A DNA stretch of 64,000 nucleotides from contig NZ_PQSR01000015.1 of the NCBI RefSeq assembly GCF_002920635.1, positions 53,914-117,913 of the forward strand, in the 5' to 3' direction. This stretch comes from Streptomyces sp. Ru72. Its GTDB lineage: Bacteria > Actinomycetota > Actinomycetes > Streptomycetales > Streptomycetaceae. The position numbers and the translations under genes were made by a program. A model generated the notes under the pieces. It saw only the letters and a list, made by a program, of their open reading frames with translations. It did not search any database and was not told the origin of the DNA. Positions 15,001 through 23,800 of this stretch are shown here, one piece after another; positions within the stretch are counted from its first letter, which is position 1, and each line of letters starts with the position of its first letter.

Positions 15001-15365
15001 GGGCGGTGTCGAAGAAGAAGCCGGACTTCATCGGCAAGCGCTCCTACGCCCGCGCCGACACCGTGCGCCCCGACCGCAAGCACCTCGTCGGCCTCCTCCC
15101 CGAGGATCCGGCCGCCTTCCTCCCCGAGGGCACCCACCTGGTCGCCGACAGCGAACTGCCCGCCCCGCCCGTCCCGATGCTCGGTCACGTCACCTCCAGC
15201 TACCGCAGCGCGGCGCTCGGCCGGACCTTCGCTCTCGCCCTGATCAAGGGCGGTCGCGACCGCATCGGGGAACGCCTCTACGCGCCGGTCGGCGACCGGC
15301 TGGTCCCGGTGACCGTCGCCAACCCCGTCCTCTACGACCCCGAGGGAGCCCGCCGCGATGGCTGA
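12051..15365 (+). CDS. soxDA: Sarcosine oxidase delta-alpha fusion protein
   Basis: One uninterrupted 1104-residue frame covering what are normally two genes. Residues 1-88 are a complete delta subunit with the zinc ligands in place (Cys6, Cys9, His59, Cys63). Residues about 89-165 are a low-complexity Gly/Pro/Ser/Glu linker. From Asn167 (NQPFRLPTGGRVDR) follows the alpha subunit: a SoxA N-terminal domain with TLASALLANGV, NAD/FAD binding VVGAGPAGLAAAAAA, then a GcvT domain and C-terminal barrel to residue 1104. No ATG, GTG or TTG stands at the normal alpha N-terminus; the first in-frame GTG (12582) lies inside the conserved segment and has no ribosome site. So either a real fusion protein is made or alpha starts non-canonically. 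The linker DNA (12391-12480) looks like an inserted palindromic intergenic element. Confidence 0.82.
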   Translation: MLLISCPWCGPRDEAEFHYGGQAHVPYPEDPAALTDEEWARYLFFRANPKGPFAERWSHAAGCRKWFNAVRDTATNEILAVYKVGESRPATPEPRRAVSAATAASEPRPASPARLGAPPLGELEEESGERSGGPAAEPLAGAGGGPLPRGGSPTSDTSGRGGAGEDNQPFRLPTGGRVDRKAALTFVFDGTEYHGYRGDTLASALLANGVIAAATSIRLGRPRGIFSAGVEEPNAVVQIEAPFPEPMLPATTVELYDGLVASSLPGQGRLAAEPDPARYDAVHAHCDLLVVGAGPAGLAAAAAAANSGARVILADDQPELGGSLLGTGEHLDWVQATRARLEAAPEVRVLRRTTVFGHYDDNHLLAVERRTNHLGAEAPDHVSRERVWRIRARRVVLATGAHERSLAFGDNDRPGVMLAASARTYLHKYAVLPGRHAVVFTTNDSAYAAALDLAAAGVGIAAIVDTRPEPGEWAERARSAGIEVLAGHAVTGTEGGSRLTAVTVAPYGESAGQREFAVDLLLVSGGWNPVAHLFSQAGGKLRHDEALGTFVPDSCRQAVEVAGSANGALDLATALAEGTAAGARAVEAEGYTAEAPALPAVAAQPHTPSMQVFTVPTPTGAPRFVDLQRDVTVDDLARATGAGLRSVEHTKRYTTAGTGGDQGRTAGVLASGVVAELLGVDISALGLPTFRPPFTPVSFAALAGRDRGPLHDPIRTTALHAWHVEHGALFENVGQWKRPWYYPQDGEDMETAVLRECRAAREAVAFMDASTLGKIDVQGPDAALFLDRLYTNMMSTLKVGMIRYGVMCRLDGMVFDDGTVIRLAQDRFLVTTTTGNAAAVLDWMEEWLQTEWPELRVHCTSVTEQWATVALVGPRSRDVLGSLAPRLAVGNDDFPFMAWRETTVAGIDARVCRISFSGELAYEINVSPWDALALWEALYEAGAPYGITPYGTETMHVLRAEKGYPIIGQDTDGTVTPQDLGMSWAVSKKKPDFIGKRSYARADTVRPDRKHLVGLLPEDPAAFLPEGTHLVADSELPAPPVPMLGHVTSSYRSAALGRTFALALIKGGRDRIGERLYAPVGDRLVPVTVANPVLYDPEGARRDG
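12391..12480. repeat. Palindromic GC-rich element forming the soxD-soxA linker
   Basis: GGGGG-CA-CCCCC-TCT-GGGGG at 12395-12414 forms alternative hairpins and is followed by GAGGAGTCCGG and ATCCGGGGGTCCGG repeats. It resembles the dispersed GGGGGCACC...GGGGGAG palindromes common between Streptomyces genes (recalled, not searched). Base composition and the low-complexity translation differ from the flanking domains. It is read through in frame without a stop. Confidence 0.5.
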
Positions 15366-15960
15366 CACCGCCCTGACCGCACGGCAGCGCAGCCCCCTGG
15401 CGCACGCCGCCGACCGCCTGGCCGCCGCGACGCGCACCTCCGGGGGCGCGGTCCGCCTGGCCGAACTCCCCTTCCTGACCCAGGTGAACGTCCGCCTCGA
15501 CGCCAAGAGCCCGGCGGCGGACGCCGTGGGGCTCGCCCTGGGGCTCCAGCTGCCCCTGGAGCCGAACACCGTGGTACGGGCCGGGGATCTGACCGCGGTG
15601 TGGCTCGGTCCCGACGAATGGCTGCTGGTGGCCCCGCCCGGAACGCAGCGCGAGCTGGAGGGCCGGATCCGTGCGGCGGCCGGGGACGAGCCCGTCTCCG
15701 TCACCGACGTCTCCGCCCAGCGCACCACCCTTCTGGTCGCGGGCCCCCGCGCCCGTGACCTGCTGTCCCACGGCTGCGCGCTGGACTTGCACCCGCGCGC
15801 CTTCGGCCCCGGCCGCTGCGCCCAGACGACGCTGGCGCGCACGCAGGTCGTCCTGGTCGCCCGCGACGAATTCAGAGCCGGCTTCTGGGTACTGGTGCGC
15901 TCCTCCTTCGCCGGCTACCTCACGGACTGGCTGCTGGACGCGGCCGTGGAATACGGGTGA
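15358..15960 (+). CDS. soxG: Sarcosine oxidase, gamma subunit
   Basis: A 200-residue gamma subunit of heterotetrameric sarcosine oxidase, structurally related to a GcvT folate-binding domain. Visible features are RLAELPFLTQVNVRLDAK near the N-terminus, VWLGPDEWLLVAP in the middle and SVTDVSAQRTTLLVAGPRA, all typical of SoxG. ATG 15358 overlaps the soxDA stop by 8 nt, so expression is coupled. It is the last gene of the dmg-sox operon; a hairpin at 15982-16009 follows. Together with SoxB and SoxDA it completes the enzyme. Confidence 0.9.
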   Translation: MADTALTARQRSPLAHAADRLAAATRTSGGAVRLAELPFLTQVNVRLDAKSPAADAVGLALGLQLPLEPNTVVRAGDLTAVWLGPDEWLLVAPPGTQRELEGRIRAAAGDEPVSVTDVSAQRTTLLVAGPRARDLLSHGCALDLHPRAFGPGRCAQTTLARTQVVLVARDEFRAGFWVLVRSSFAGYLTDWLLDAAVEYG

Positions 15961-15981
15961 GCGGCCGGGCAGGGCGGTAAG

Positions 15982-16009
15982 GGTGACCTGGCGGTGCCAG
16001 GCCGTCACC
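15982..16009 (+). terminator. Hairpin after soxG
   Basis: GGTGA-CCTGGC-ggt-GCCAGG-ccg-TCACC: an 11-bp stem in two helices with a 3-nt bulge, 21 nt after the soxG stop. It is a probable intrinsic terminator or processing site between the sox operon and sdaA. Confidence 0.55.
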
Positions 16010-16076
16010 GGCAGGCGGCCCGGCACCGCCGCGGCATGCGTGCGCACCGCCCGGCCGCCCGCCCGCCTGTTCGAAC

Positions 16077-16165
16077 CATGAGCACGAGAAGGGCTCATGT
16101 CTCCGCACCCGGGAGAAGCAACCGCCCCACCCGGGCCTGCGATCGACAACCCCCCCCCGCTGGGG
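16077..16165 (+). other. Structured 5' leader candidate before sdaA
   Basis: CATGAGC (16077-16083) pairs with GCTCATG (16093-16099) over a 9-nt loop; CCCGGG occurs twice around AGAAGCAACCGCCCCA; then a run of nine C (16150-16158) abuts GCTGGGG, giving CCCC-GCT-GGGG. The region between soxG and sdaA (15961-16213) holds no gene. The folding could be regulatory, but it does not match the glycine riboswitch consensus I know, so no class is assigned. Confidence 0.3.
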
Positions 16166-16213
16166 CGTGCCCATGACATGCCCGGCACCCTCTCCCACCC
16201 CACGGAGTATGGC

Positions 16214-17596
16214 GTGGCAATCAGCGTCTTCGACCTGTTCTCCATCGGCATCGGCCCCTCCAGCTCGCACACCGTCGGCCCGATGCGTGCGGCCGGGATG
16301 TTCGCCGCCCGGCTGAAGAAGGACGGCCTGCTCGCGCAGACCGCCGCGGTACGGGCGGAACTGTTCGGCTCCCTCGGTGCCACCGGACACGGCCACGGCA
16401 CCCCCAAGGCCGTACTGCTCGGCCTGGAGGGCAACGAGCCGCACACGGTCGACGTCGCCCGGGCCGAGCTGGACGTCGAGCGGATCCGCGCCACCGGACG
16501 CATTCGCCTCCTCGGCGTCGAGATCGGCGCTGCCCACGAGATCGACTTCGACGTCTCGGCCCAGCTGGTCCTGCACCGCCGGCGCGCGCTGCCGTACCAC
16601 GCCAACGGCATGGTTCTCTTCGCCCACGACGCCGACGGACTGCCGCTGCTGGAGAAGACGTACTACTCGGTCGGCGGCGGATTCGTGGTCGACGAGGACG
16701 CCGTCGGGGCAGACCGGATCAAGCCCGACGATACGGCGCTGCCCCATCCGTTCCGCACGGGGGACGAACTGCTGCGGCTCTCCCGGGAGACCGGCCTGTC
16801 GATCTCCGCGCTGATGCTGGAGAACGAGAGGGCCTGGCGCACGGAGGAGGAGATCCGCGCGGGTCTGCTGGAGATCTGGCGCGTCATGGAGGACTGCGTC
16901 TCCCGTGGTCTGTCCCGTGAGGGCATCCTCCCCGGCGGCCTGAAGGTCCGCCGACGGGCCGCGGCGGCGGCCCGGGCGCTGCGCAGCGAGGGCGACCCCG
17001 CGGCCCGCGCGATGGAGTGGGTGACCCTGTACGCGATGGCGGTGAACGAGGAGAACGCGGCAGGCGGCCGGGTCGTCACCGCCCCGACGAACGGCGCGGC
17101 GGGCATCATCCCCGCCGTTCTGCGCTACTACCTCACCTTCGTGCCGGGCGCCGACGAGGACGGGGTCGTCCGCTTCCTGCTCGCCGCGGGCGCCATCGGC
17201 ATGCTCTTCAAGGAGAACGCGTCGATCTCCGGCGCCGAGGTCGGCTGCCAGGGCGAGGTCGGCTCGGCCTGCTCGATGGCCGCCGGCGGCCTCGCCGAGG
17301 TGCTGGGCGGCAGCCCGGAACAGGTGGAGAACGCCGCCGAGATAGGCATGGAGCACAATCTCGGCCTGACCTGCGACCCGGTCGGCGGCCTCGTCCAGAT
17401 CCCCTGCATCGAGCGCAACGGCATGGCCGCGGTCAAGGCCGTCACCGCCGCCCGGATGGCCCTGCGTGGCGACGGCCGGCACCACGTCTCGCTCGACAAG
17501 GTCATCAAGACCATGAAGGAGACCGGAGCCGACATGAAGGTCAAGTACAAGGAGACCGCCCGTGGCGGTCTCGCCGTCAACGTCATCGAGTGCTGA
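16214..17596 (+). CDS. sdaA: L-serine dehydratase (Fe-S, single chain)
   Basis: A 460-residue enzyme deaminating L-serine to pyruvate and ammonia. The beta domain is first ([21 protein letters not shown]), then the alpha domain with the 4Fe-4S cysteines in [16 protein letters not shown] and [22 protein letters not shown] 16214 is chosen because GGAG at 16204 has proper spacing and the protein then has family length; the frame is open back to 16097. Standing just behind the dmg-sox-glyA operon, it gives glycine betaine carbon a route through serine to central metabolism. Confidence 0.88.
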   Translation: MAISVFDLFSIGIGPSSSHTVGPMRAAGMFAARLKKDGLLAQTAAVRAELFGSLGATGHGHGTPKAVLLGLEGNEPHTVDVARAELDVERIRATGRIRLLGVEIGAAHEIDFDVSAQLVLHRRRALPYHANGMVLFAHDADGLPLLEKTYYSVGGGFVVDEDAVGADRIKPDDTALPHPFRTGDELLRLSRETGLSISALMLENERAWRTEEEIRAGLLEIWRVMEDCVSRGLSREGILPGGLKVRRRAAAAARALRSEGDPAARAMEWVTLYAMAVNEENAAGGRVVTAPTNGAAGIIPAVLRYYLTFVPGADEDGVVRFLLAAGAIGMLFKENASISGAEVGCQGEVGSACSMAAGGLAEVLGGSPEQVENAAEIGMEHNLGLTCDPVGGLVQIPCIERNGMAAVKAVTAARMALRGDGRHHVSLDKVIKTMKETGADMKVKYKETARGGLAVNVIEC

Positions 17597-17628
17597 GGAA
17601 GCGGTCGGTCACACCCCGGGCGCGGCCC

Positions 17629-17826
17629 TCACAGATAGTCGTCGTCTCCCTGGTCGAAGAGCTCGGGGTAGGTGGCCTCGTCGTCCGCCCGGCGGCCGCT
17701 CTGTGGCTGCTCGAGCCGGTGCTGACGCTCCTGGCGTGCCTGTTCCTGGGCGCCGAGGGTTTCCTCGGTCATGTCCCTGAGGTGGCCGGAGTCGTCCGCG
17801 TACCGGCCATGCTCTCGGTCGGTCAT
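17629..17826 (-). CDS. Small hydrophilic acidic protein, unknown function
   Basis: A 65-residue protein, MTDREHGRYADD... ending LFDQGDDDYL, very rich in Asp, Glu, Gln and Arg, with no hydrophobic segment; probably cytoplasmic and disordered or helical. I do not recognise a named family. A good ribosome site (GGGAG) stands about 8 nt before ATG 17826. The reading frame fills the gap between sdaA and the membrane protein gene, and the other strand offers no better frame. It could form a short operon with the minus-strand gene upstream, 35 nt away. Confidence 0.55.
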   Translation of the reverse strand: MTDREHGRYADDSGHLRDMTEETLGAQEQARQERQHRLEQPQSGRRADDEATYPELFDQGDDDYL

Positions 17827-17861
17827 ATCGGCTCACTCCCGTCATGTCGATGAATGTCATC

Positions 17862-18230
17862 TTATGTCTCTTCCTCCATGCGGATCGACTCCTTGAGCTC
17901 CCTCAGGGCGCGGCTGTCCCTGTCCTCGTTCACGTCCAGCAGGGCGCGTGCGATGGCGTCGAGCTTGCGCTGGATGGCGTGCTCCGCCCGCATCTCCGAG
18001 TTCTTGAGCAGGGCGAGGAGCAGAAGGGTGACCGCGGTCATCGACTCCCCGGCGAGCAGCAGCAGCTCCAGCGGCAGGTGCGCGGCGTGCGCGGCGACGA
18101 AGAAGCCGACGAAGGCCAGGCAGATCAGGAAGAACAGCGGGGAGCTCGTCAAGTTGGAGGCTCTCTCCGCCAGTTCCTCGAACATCCCGCGCTTGGGGCC
18201 GCCGCGGTGGGCGGGACTCTTGAAGGTCAT
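17862..18230 (-). CDS. Low-affinity iron permease-like membrane protein
   Basis: A 122-residue protein with two hydrophobic segments (PLFFLICLAFVGFFVAAHAA and a following LELLLLAGESMTAVTLLLLALL), then a charged C-terminal helix RKLDAIARALLDVNEDRD. This arrangement and the KLD-x-I-x-RA motif match the low-affinity iron permease (PF04120) family as I know it; transport activity in bacteria is not established. ATG 18230 is preferred because the upstream extension to 18329 is Arg/Pro-rich with no domain features. The 112 bp before it, up to the STAS-ANTAR gene, hold no recognised signal. Confidence 0.65.
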   Translation of the reverse strand: MTFKSPAHRGGPKRGMFEELAERASNLTSSPLFFLICLAFVGFFVAAHAAHLPLELLLLAGESMTAVTLLLLALLKNSEMRAEHAIQRKLDAIARALLDVNEDRDSRALRELKESIRMEEET

Positions 18231-18342
18231 GGTGGAAGGCTTACCCTGCCGCTGTTTCCGAGGCGGCGCGCGTACCGCCGACGGGTGGTGGCGCTCCGGG
18301 GCGTGCACCCGGGCGGGGGAACCGCCCACCGCGCGGCGGACC

Positions 18343-19173
18343 TCAGTCTGCGGGACGCGCGTTCGAGGGCTCCTTGAGCGCGGTGACCGCGGCGGCCAGC
18401 TCCAGGCGGAGCGGGTCGGACGGAACGTCGCCGTTGACGGCAGCCACCAGGTCCTCGGCGACGTTGTGCAGCTTCGTGTTGGTCTTCTGGGAGACGGTGA
18501 CCAGGATGTCCCAGGCGTCCTGCGCGGTCAGCGCGAAGGACGCCATCAGCACCCCCCGGGCCAGGTCGATCACCGGCCGTGTCTGCATGGCCCGCCTGAG
18601 CTGGACCAGCTCGATGTGCAGGTCCCGCTCGCTCGCCGGGTCCAGGTCCCTGTCGGGGGCCAGGTCCGGGGCGATGTTCGCGTCCAGGTCGGGGTCCTTC
18701 GGCGGCTCCTCCCCTCGCGGGGGGCCGTGCCGCTGGAGCGGCCCGTCCTGGCCGTCCCCAGCAGCCGTACCGGCGGTCGGGGCGTTGTCGAACAGAGTCC
18801 GTGTGCCGGTCAGCGACAGCAGCCTGTCCACGGAGGGGCCGGTCGGGCCGAGCGTGAGCGTCTTGGCGTCCGCCAGAGCCTGGCTGCGGGCGCTCAGCAG
18901 CACGTTGAGGCCGGAGCAGTCGCAGAAGTCCACACCGCCGAGATCCACGTCGACACCTCCCACCGAACGCCGTACGGCCTCCCGTAGGGCGTCCTGCAGG
19001 GCCTGCTCGGTGTCGATGTCCAGCTCGCCGGACACCACCACGGCGACCCGGTCCCCGTCCTGGTGGGTCTCGACGCGTAGGCAGGGCGGCAGCAGGTGCT
19101 GCGGGGGATGCGCCCAGGTCACCCGGACGTCACCGTCCGCGCTCTCGAGCTCGGGAAGTACGCGCTCGTCCAT
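18343..19173 (-). CDS. STAS-ANTAR two-domain regulator
   Basis: A 276-residue protein combining an anti-sigma-factor-antagonist STAS domain (about 30-125; VAVVVSGELDIDTEQALQDA, VDFCDCSGLNVLL) with a C-terminal ANTAR RNA-binding domain (about 185-250; LRRAMQTRPVIDLARGVLMA). An acidic Asp/Pro linker lies between. ANTAR domains act as antiterminators; STAS domains partner anti-sigma kinases. In the STAS domain the usual phospho-acceptor Ser of the D-S-S/T-G motif reads Cys (DCSG), which suggests it is not switched by serine phosphorylation. It is a likely stress or osmotic response regulator; the partner kinase is not visible in the window. Confidence 0.8.
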   Translation of the reverse strand: MDERVLPELESADGDVRVTWAHPPQHLLPPCLRVETHQDGDRVAVVVSGELDIDTEQALQDALREAVRRSVGGVDVDLGGVDFCDCSGLNVLLSARSQALADAKTLTLGPTGPSVDRLLSLTGTRTLFDNAPTAGTAAGDGQDGPLQRHGPPRGEEPPKDPDLDANIAPDLAPDRDLDPASERDLHIELVQLRRAMQTRPVIDLARGVLMASFALTAQDAWDILVTVSQKTNTKLHNVAEDLVAAVNGDVPSDPLRLELAAAVTALKEPSNARPAD

Positions 19174-19295
19174 GGCAGCCTCCCGAGCTCGCCCCTACCG
19201 CGCTCCCCGACCCAGGGGGTGTCCGCCGATCCGCGCCGAGCACCCCTAGACAGGCTCTGCCCGCCGCAGGTCATATGTCAAGGGATACACGAATT

Positions 19296-19337
19296 CGAAT
19301 TCACCTTTTTGAATTCGCGAATCGCGGCGCCTACTCT
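19296..19337 (+). promoter_or_regulatory. Leaderless promoter with CGAATTCA/TGAATTCG operator
   Basis: An 8-bp perfect inverted repeat CGAATTCA (19296-19303), spacer CCTTTT, TGAATTCG (19310-19317) in an unusually AT-rich stretch. TTGAAT (19309-19314), 17-bp spacer, TACTCT (19332-19337) could be -35/-10, placing +1 at about the ATG (19344). The operator overlaps the -35, suggesting autorepression by the winged-helix protein. Confidence 0.55.
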
Positions 19338-19343
19338 TTATGC

Positions 19344-19673
19344 ATGGGTGGAGCGCGAGAGCCGCATACGGGATGGACGTTTCTCACCAATCACGCACGC
19401 GTGCTGGCGGCCATCGCCGACGACCAGAGCGTACGCATCCGTGACATCGCGGCCCACTGCCGGCTGACGGAACGCGCCGTCCAGAAGATCATCGCCGATC
19501 TCGAGCAGGACGGCTATCTCACGCACACCCGTGAGGGGCGCAGCAACACCTACCGCATCCAGCCGGGCACGCCGCTGCGCCACCCCGCGGAGGCGAGCCT
19601 GACCGTCGCCGAGCTGCTCGCCCTCCTCGTCCGGCAGGACGCCGCACACGGCAGGCAGCGCCAGCAGCAGTAA
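19344..19673 (+). CDS. Winged-helix (MarR-like) transcriptional regulator
   Basis: A 109-residue protein with a single winged helix-turn-helix: LTNHARVLAAIADDQSVRIR, then DIAAHCRLTERAVQKIIADL as recognition region and DGYLTHTREGRSNTYRI as the wing. Small DNA-binding proteins of this type in Streptomyces act as repressors. ATG 19344 is preferred over the open extension to 19275 because it lies 7 nt after a -10-like TACTCT, which points to a leaderless mRNA. The extension would translate the operator. An SDR gene follows 58 nt downstream and may be co-regulated. Confidence 0.75.
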   Translation: MGGAREPHTGWTFLTNHARVLAAIADDQSVRIRDIAAHCRLTERAVQKIIADLEQDGYLTHTREGRSNTYRIQPGTPLRHPAEASLTVAELLALLVRQDAAHGRQRQQQ

Positions 19674-19731
19674 CGGCCCTCACCGTGGGTACTCGCAGGT
19701 CCCGGTCACCGGTCACCGAGAGGAGCCCGAA

Positions 19732-20763
19732 GTGAGCACCGAAGCAGGCAGGAAGATCGTGGTCACGGGTGCCACCGGCAATGTGGGCACCAGCCTCGTG
19801 CGGCTGCTCGCCGAGGATCCGGCCGTCGCGAGCGTACGGGGCCTCGCGCGCCGCATCCCCGACCTCGGCCCGGACCGTGTGGAGTGGTCGAAGGTCGACC
19901 TCGCGGCGAAGGACGTCGATCTCGTACGGGAGTTCCGGGGCGCCGACGCGGTGGTGCACCTGGCGTGGGCGTTCCAGCCGACGCACGATCCGGTCGCGAC
20001 CTGGCGGACCAACGTCCTCGGCAGCATCCGGGTCTTCGAGGCCGTCGCCGCCACCGCCACGGTGCCCACACTGGTGCACGCCTCCTCCGTGGGGGCCTAC
20101 TCCCCGGGGCCCAAGAACCGCTCCGTGGACGAGTCCTGGCCCACACACGGCTGGCCCGACGCCGCCTACACCCGGGAGAAGGCCTATCTGGAGCGGTATC
20201 TCGACACCTTCGAGTTCCGGCACCCCGGGATCCGGGTCGTACGGATGCGGCCCGCGTTCTTGTTCAAACGCGAATCGGCGAGCGAACAGCGGCGCATCTT
20301 CGGCGGGAAGTTCCTGCCCGGACCGCTGGCCCGCCCGGAACTGCTGCCCTTCCTGCCGGACATCCAGGGGCTCCGCGTGCAGGCCCTGCACACCGACGAC
20401 GCGGCCCGCGCCTACCAGCTCGCCGTCCACGCCGAGGTCCGGGGCGCCTTCAACCTGGCCGCCGATCCGCCCCTGGACGCCGAGATCCTGGGCGAGCTGC
20501 TGGGATCCCGCCCCGTGCGTCTGCCGCGCACGGCCGCACGGTCGGCCATCGCCGCCGCCTGGGGGCTGCGGCTGCTGCCCGCCTCACCCCACCTCTTCGA
20601 CGCCGTCCTGAGGCTGCCGCTCATGGACTGCACCCGCGCGCGCACCGTGCTCGGCTGGCAGCCGCGGCGGACCGCGACCGAGGTGCTGGAGGAGTTCCTG
20701 CACGGGCTGCAGGAGGGCGCCGGCGCCCCGACGGCACCGCTTCAGGGCCGCAAGGTCGGCTGA
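19732..20763 (+). CDS. NAD(P)-dependent epimerase/SDR family protein
   Basis: A 343-residue extended SDR. The dinucleotide motif is VTGATGNVGTSLVRLL (about 11-26) and the catalytic YxxxK is in AAYTREKAYLE. The central part has VHASSVGAYSPGP with the catalytic Ser, as in sugar epimerases and related reductases. GTG 19732 is preceded by GAGGAG. The substrate cannot be told from the sequence. It follows the winged-helix regulator on the same strand and precedes the FAD/Fe-S enzyme by about 130 bp. Confidence 0.8.
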   Translation: MSTEAGRKIVVTGATGNVGTSLVRLLAEDPAVASVRGLARRIPDLGPDRVEWSKVDLAAKDVDLVREFRGADAVVHLAWAFQPTHDPVATWRTNVLGSIRVFEAVAATATVPTLVHASSVGAYSPGPKNRSVDESWPTHGWPDAAYTREKAYLERYLDTFEFRHPGIRVVRMRPAFLFKRESASEQRRIFGGKFLPGPLARPELLPFLPDIQGLRVQALHTDDAARAYQLAVHAEVRGAFNLAADPPLDAEILGELLGSRPVRLPRTAARSAIAAAWGLRLLPASPHLFDAVLRLPLMDCTRARTVLGWQPRRTATEVLEEFLHGLQEGAGAPTAPLQGRKVG

Positions 20764-20893
20764 CCCCCGGTGGGGTCACACCGGGGCCCACAGGCCGCCC
20801 ACGTGCGCCCCGCCCACGTGCGCCCGTTTGGGCGGCACGGATCGCGAAACTCCCTTGCATAGTCCAACAGTGCAGGAAAGGCGGTCTCGATCC

Positions 20894-23800
20894 ATGGCCC
20901 TGACATCCCGCAACGACACGTCCCCGGCTCTCGGCCGGGCGGGAACCGCGCTCGACGTGGCCGGGCTGGAGGCGGCGCTGCGCAGTGCCGTGGACGGCGA
21001 GATCCGGTTCGACGCGGGCAGCAGGGGCGCGTACTCCACGGACGGCTCCAACTACCGGCAGGTCCCCATCGGCGTCGTCGTGCCGCGCGGGGTGGAGGCG
21101 GGAGCCAGGGCGGTCGAGGTGTGCGCGCGGTTCGGCGCGCCCGTCCTGTCCCGGGGCGGCGGCACCAGCCTGGCCGGGCAGACGACCAACACCGCCGTCG
21201 TCGTCGACTGGACCAAGTACTGCGACGCCCTGGTGTCGGTCGACCCCGACGCCCGCACCTGCGTCGTGGAGCCCGGGCTGGTCCTGGACGAGCTCAACCG
21301 CAGGCTCGCCGACCACCGCCTCCAGTTCGGGCCCAAACCCTCCACGCACAGCCACTGTGCGCTCGGCGGCATGATCGGCAACAACTCGTGCGGGGCGTCG
21401 GCGCAGGCGTACGGCAAGACGGTGGACAACGTACGCCGTCTGGAGGTCCTCACCTACGACGGCACCCGCATGTGGGTGGGGCCGACCTCGAAGGCCGAGC
21501 GGGCGCAGATCGCCGCCGAGGGCGGGCGCCGGGCGGAGATCTACGACGGCCTCGACCGCATCGTCACCGAGTACCTGGCGGACATCCGCCAGGGCTACCC
21601 GAAGATCCCGCGCCGCGTCTCCGGATACAACCTGGACTCCCTGCTCCCGGAGAACGGCTTCGACGTCGCCAAGGCCCTGGTCGGCAGCGAGGGAACCCTG
21701 GTGACGGTGCTGCGGGCCGAACTCGACCTGGTCCCGGTGCCCCGCTACCAGTCGCTGCTCGTCCTCGGATACGAGGACATCTGCGCCGCCGCGGACGACG
21801 TCCCCCGCCTCCTTCAGCACTGCTCGCCCAGCCAGCTGGAGGCGCTCGACGGGCGGATGGCGCAGCTGATGCGCGAGGAGCACGCCTACCTGGAGTCCCT
21901 CGACTCCCTCCCCGAGGGCGACAGCTGGCTGCTGCTGCAGTTCAGCGGCGACGGCCAGGAGGAGGTCGACGAGAAGGCGCACGCCCTGCTGCGCGCGGTC
22001 GGCCGGAACGAGAAGGAGTCCACCGTCGCCTTCTCCGACGACCCCGAGCGCGAGCAGAGGATGCTCAAGGCCCGGGAGGCCGGACTCGGGGTCACCGCGC
22101 GGCCCCCGGACGACCGCGAGACCTGGGAGGGCTGGGAGGACTCCGCCGTCCCGCCCGACCGCCTCGGCGACTACCTGCGCGACCTCAAGGGGCTCTTCGA
22201 GGAGTTCGACTACGACCACCCCTCGCTGTACGGGCACTTCGGGCAGGGCTGTGTGCACACCCGTATCCCGTTCGGGCTGAAGACCGCCGAGGGCGTGGCC
22301 GACTTCCGCCGCTTCCTTGAGCGCGCCGCCGACCTCGTGGCCTCCTACGGCGGCTCCCTGTCGGGCGAGCACGGGGACGGTCAGTCCCGGGGCGAGCTGC
22401 TGACCCGCATGTTCGGCGAGCGGCTCGTGGCCGCGTTCGGGGAACTCAAGGCGCTCTTCGACCCGCACAACCGGATGAACCCCGGCAAGGTCGTCGATCC
22501 CCATCCGGTCGACGGACAGCTCCGCCTCGGCTCCGCGTGGCGGCCCGCCACCCCGGACACCCACTTCGGCTACCCGGAGGACGAACACTCCTTCACCCGC
22601 GCCGTGCTGCGCTGCGTCGGCATCGGCAACTGCCGCAGCCACCACGGCGGGGTGATGTGCCCGTCCTACCGGGCCACCAAGGAGGAGGAACACTCCACGC
22701 GCGGCCGGGCACGGCTGCTGTTCGAGATGCTGGACGGCCACGCGGACTCCTCCGTGACCGACGGCTGGCGCTCCACCGAGGTCCGCGACGCCCTGGACCT
22801 GTGCCTGGCCTGCAAGGGCTGCAAGTCGGACTGCCCCACCGGCGTCGACATGGCCACCTACAAGGCCGAGTTCCTCGCCCACCACTACGCGGGCAGACTC
22901 CGCCCGGCCGCCCACTACTCCATGGGCTGGCTGCCGGCGTGGGCGCGGCTCTCCCGCCTCGCCCCGCCCGTCGTCAACAACCTGCTGCACGCGCCCGGAC
23001 TGGCCGCCGTCGGCAAACGGCTGGCCGGCGTCGACGGCGCGCGCCAGGCCCCCGTGTTCGCCGAGGAGTCCTTCCTGCAGTGGTGGCGGACGCGCGGCAG
23101 CGAGGAACCGGAGCCCGGCGACGAGCGGGCCGTGGTGCTGTGGCCCGACACCTTCAGCACCTACTTCCACCCCTCGATCGCGAAGTCCGCGGTGCGGGTC
23201 CTCGAGGACGCCGGCTTCCGGGTCGCCGTACCCACCAGGCCCGTGTGCTGCGCACTGACCTGGATCTCCACCGGTCAGCTCGCGGTGGCGAAGAAGGTCC
23301 TGCGGCACTCCCTCGACGTCCTGCGCCCGTGGATCGAGGCCGGTACGCCCGTCATCGGCCTGGAACCGTCCTGCACCGCCGTGTTCCGGGCCGACGCGCC
23401 CGAACTGATGCCCACCGACCAGGACGTGCAGCGCCTGGCCGGGCAGTTCCGCACCTTCGCCGAACACCTCGTCCACCACGCCCCGGACGACTGGCGTCCG
23501 CCCGCCCTGGCCCGGCAGGCGACCGTGCAGACCCACTGCCACCAGCACGCGATCATGAAGTTCGAGGCCGACCAGGAGCTGATGCGGCGCGCCCACCTCG
23601 ACGCCGAGGTCCTCGACGAGGGCTGCTGCGGGCTCGCCGGGAACTTCGGGTTCGAGCGGGGCCACCACGAGGTGTCCATGGCCGTCGCGGAACAGGGAGT
23701 CCTGCCCTCCGTGCGCGGGGCCGCCCCGTCCGGTCTGGTTCTCGCGGACGGCTTCAGCTGCCGCACCCAGATCGAGCAGGGCGGCACGGGCCGCCGGGCC

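Noticed and set aside
12381..15842. 1153-residue open frame antisense to soxDA/soxG
   Set aside because: No recognisable motifs; composition typical of an antisense shadow, while the plus strand encodes clear sarcosine oxidase domains.
16021..16213. Glycine riboswitch before sdaA
   Set aside because: The conserved core sequences of the glycine aptamer are not found; only generic hairpins are present, so it is listed as an unclassified leader.
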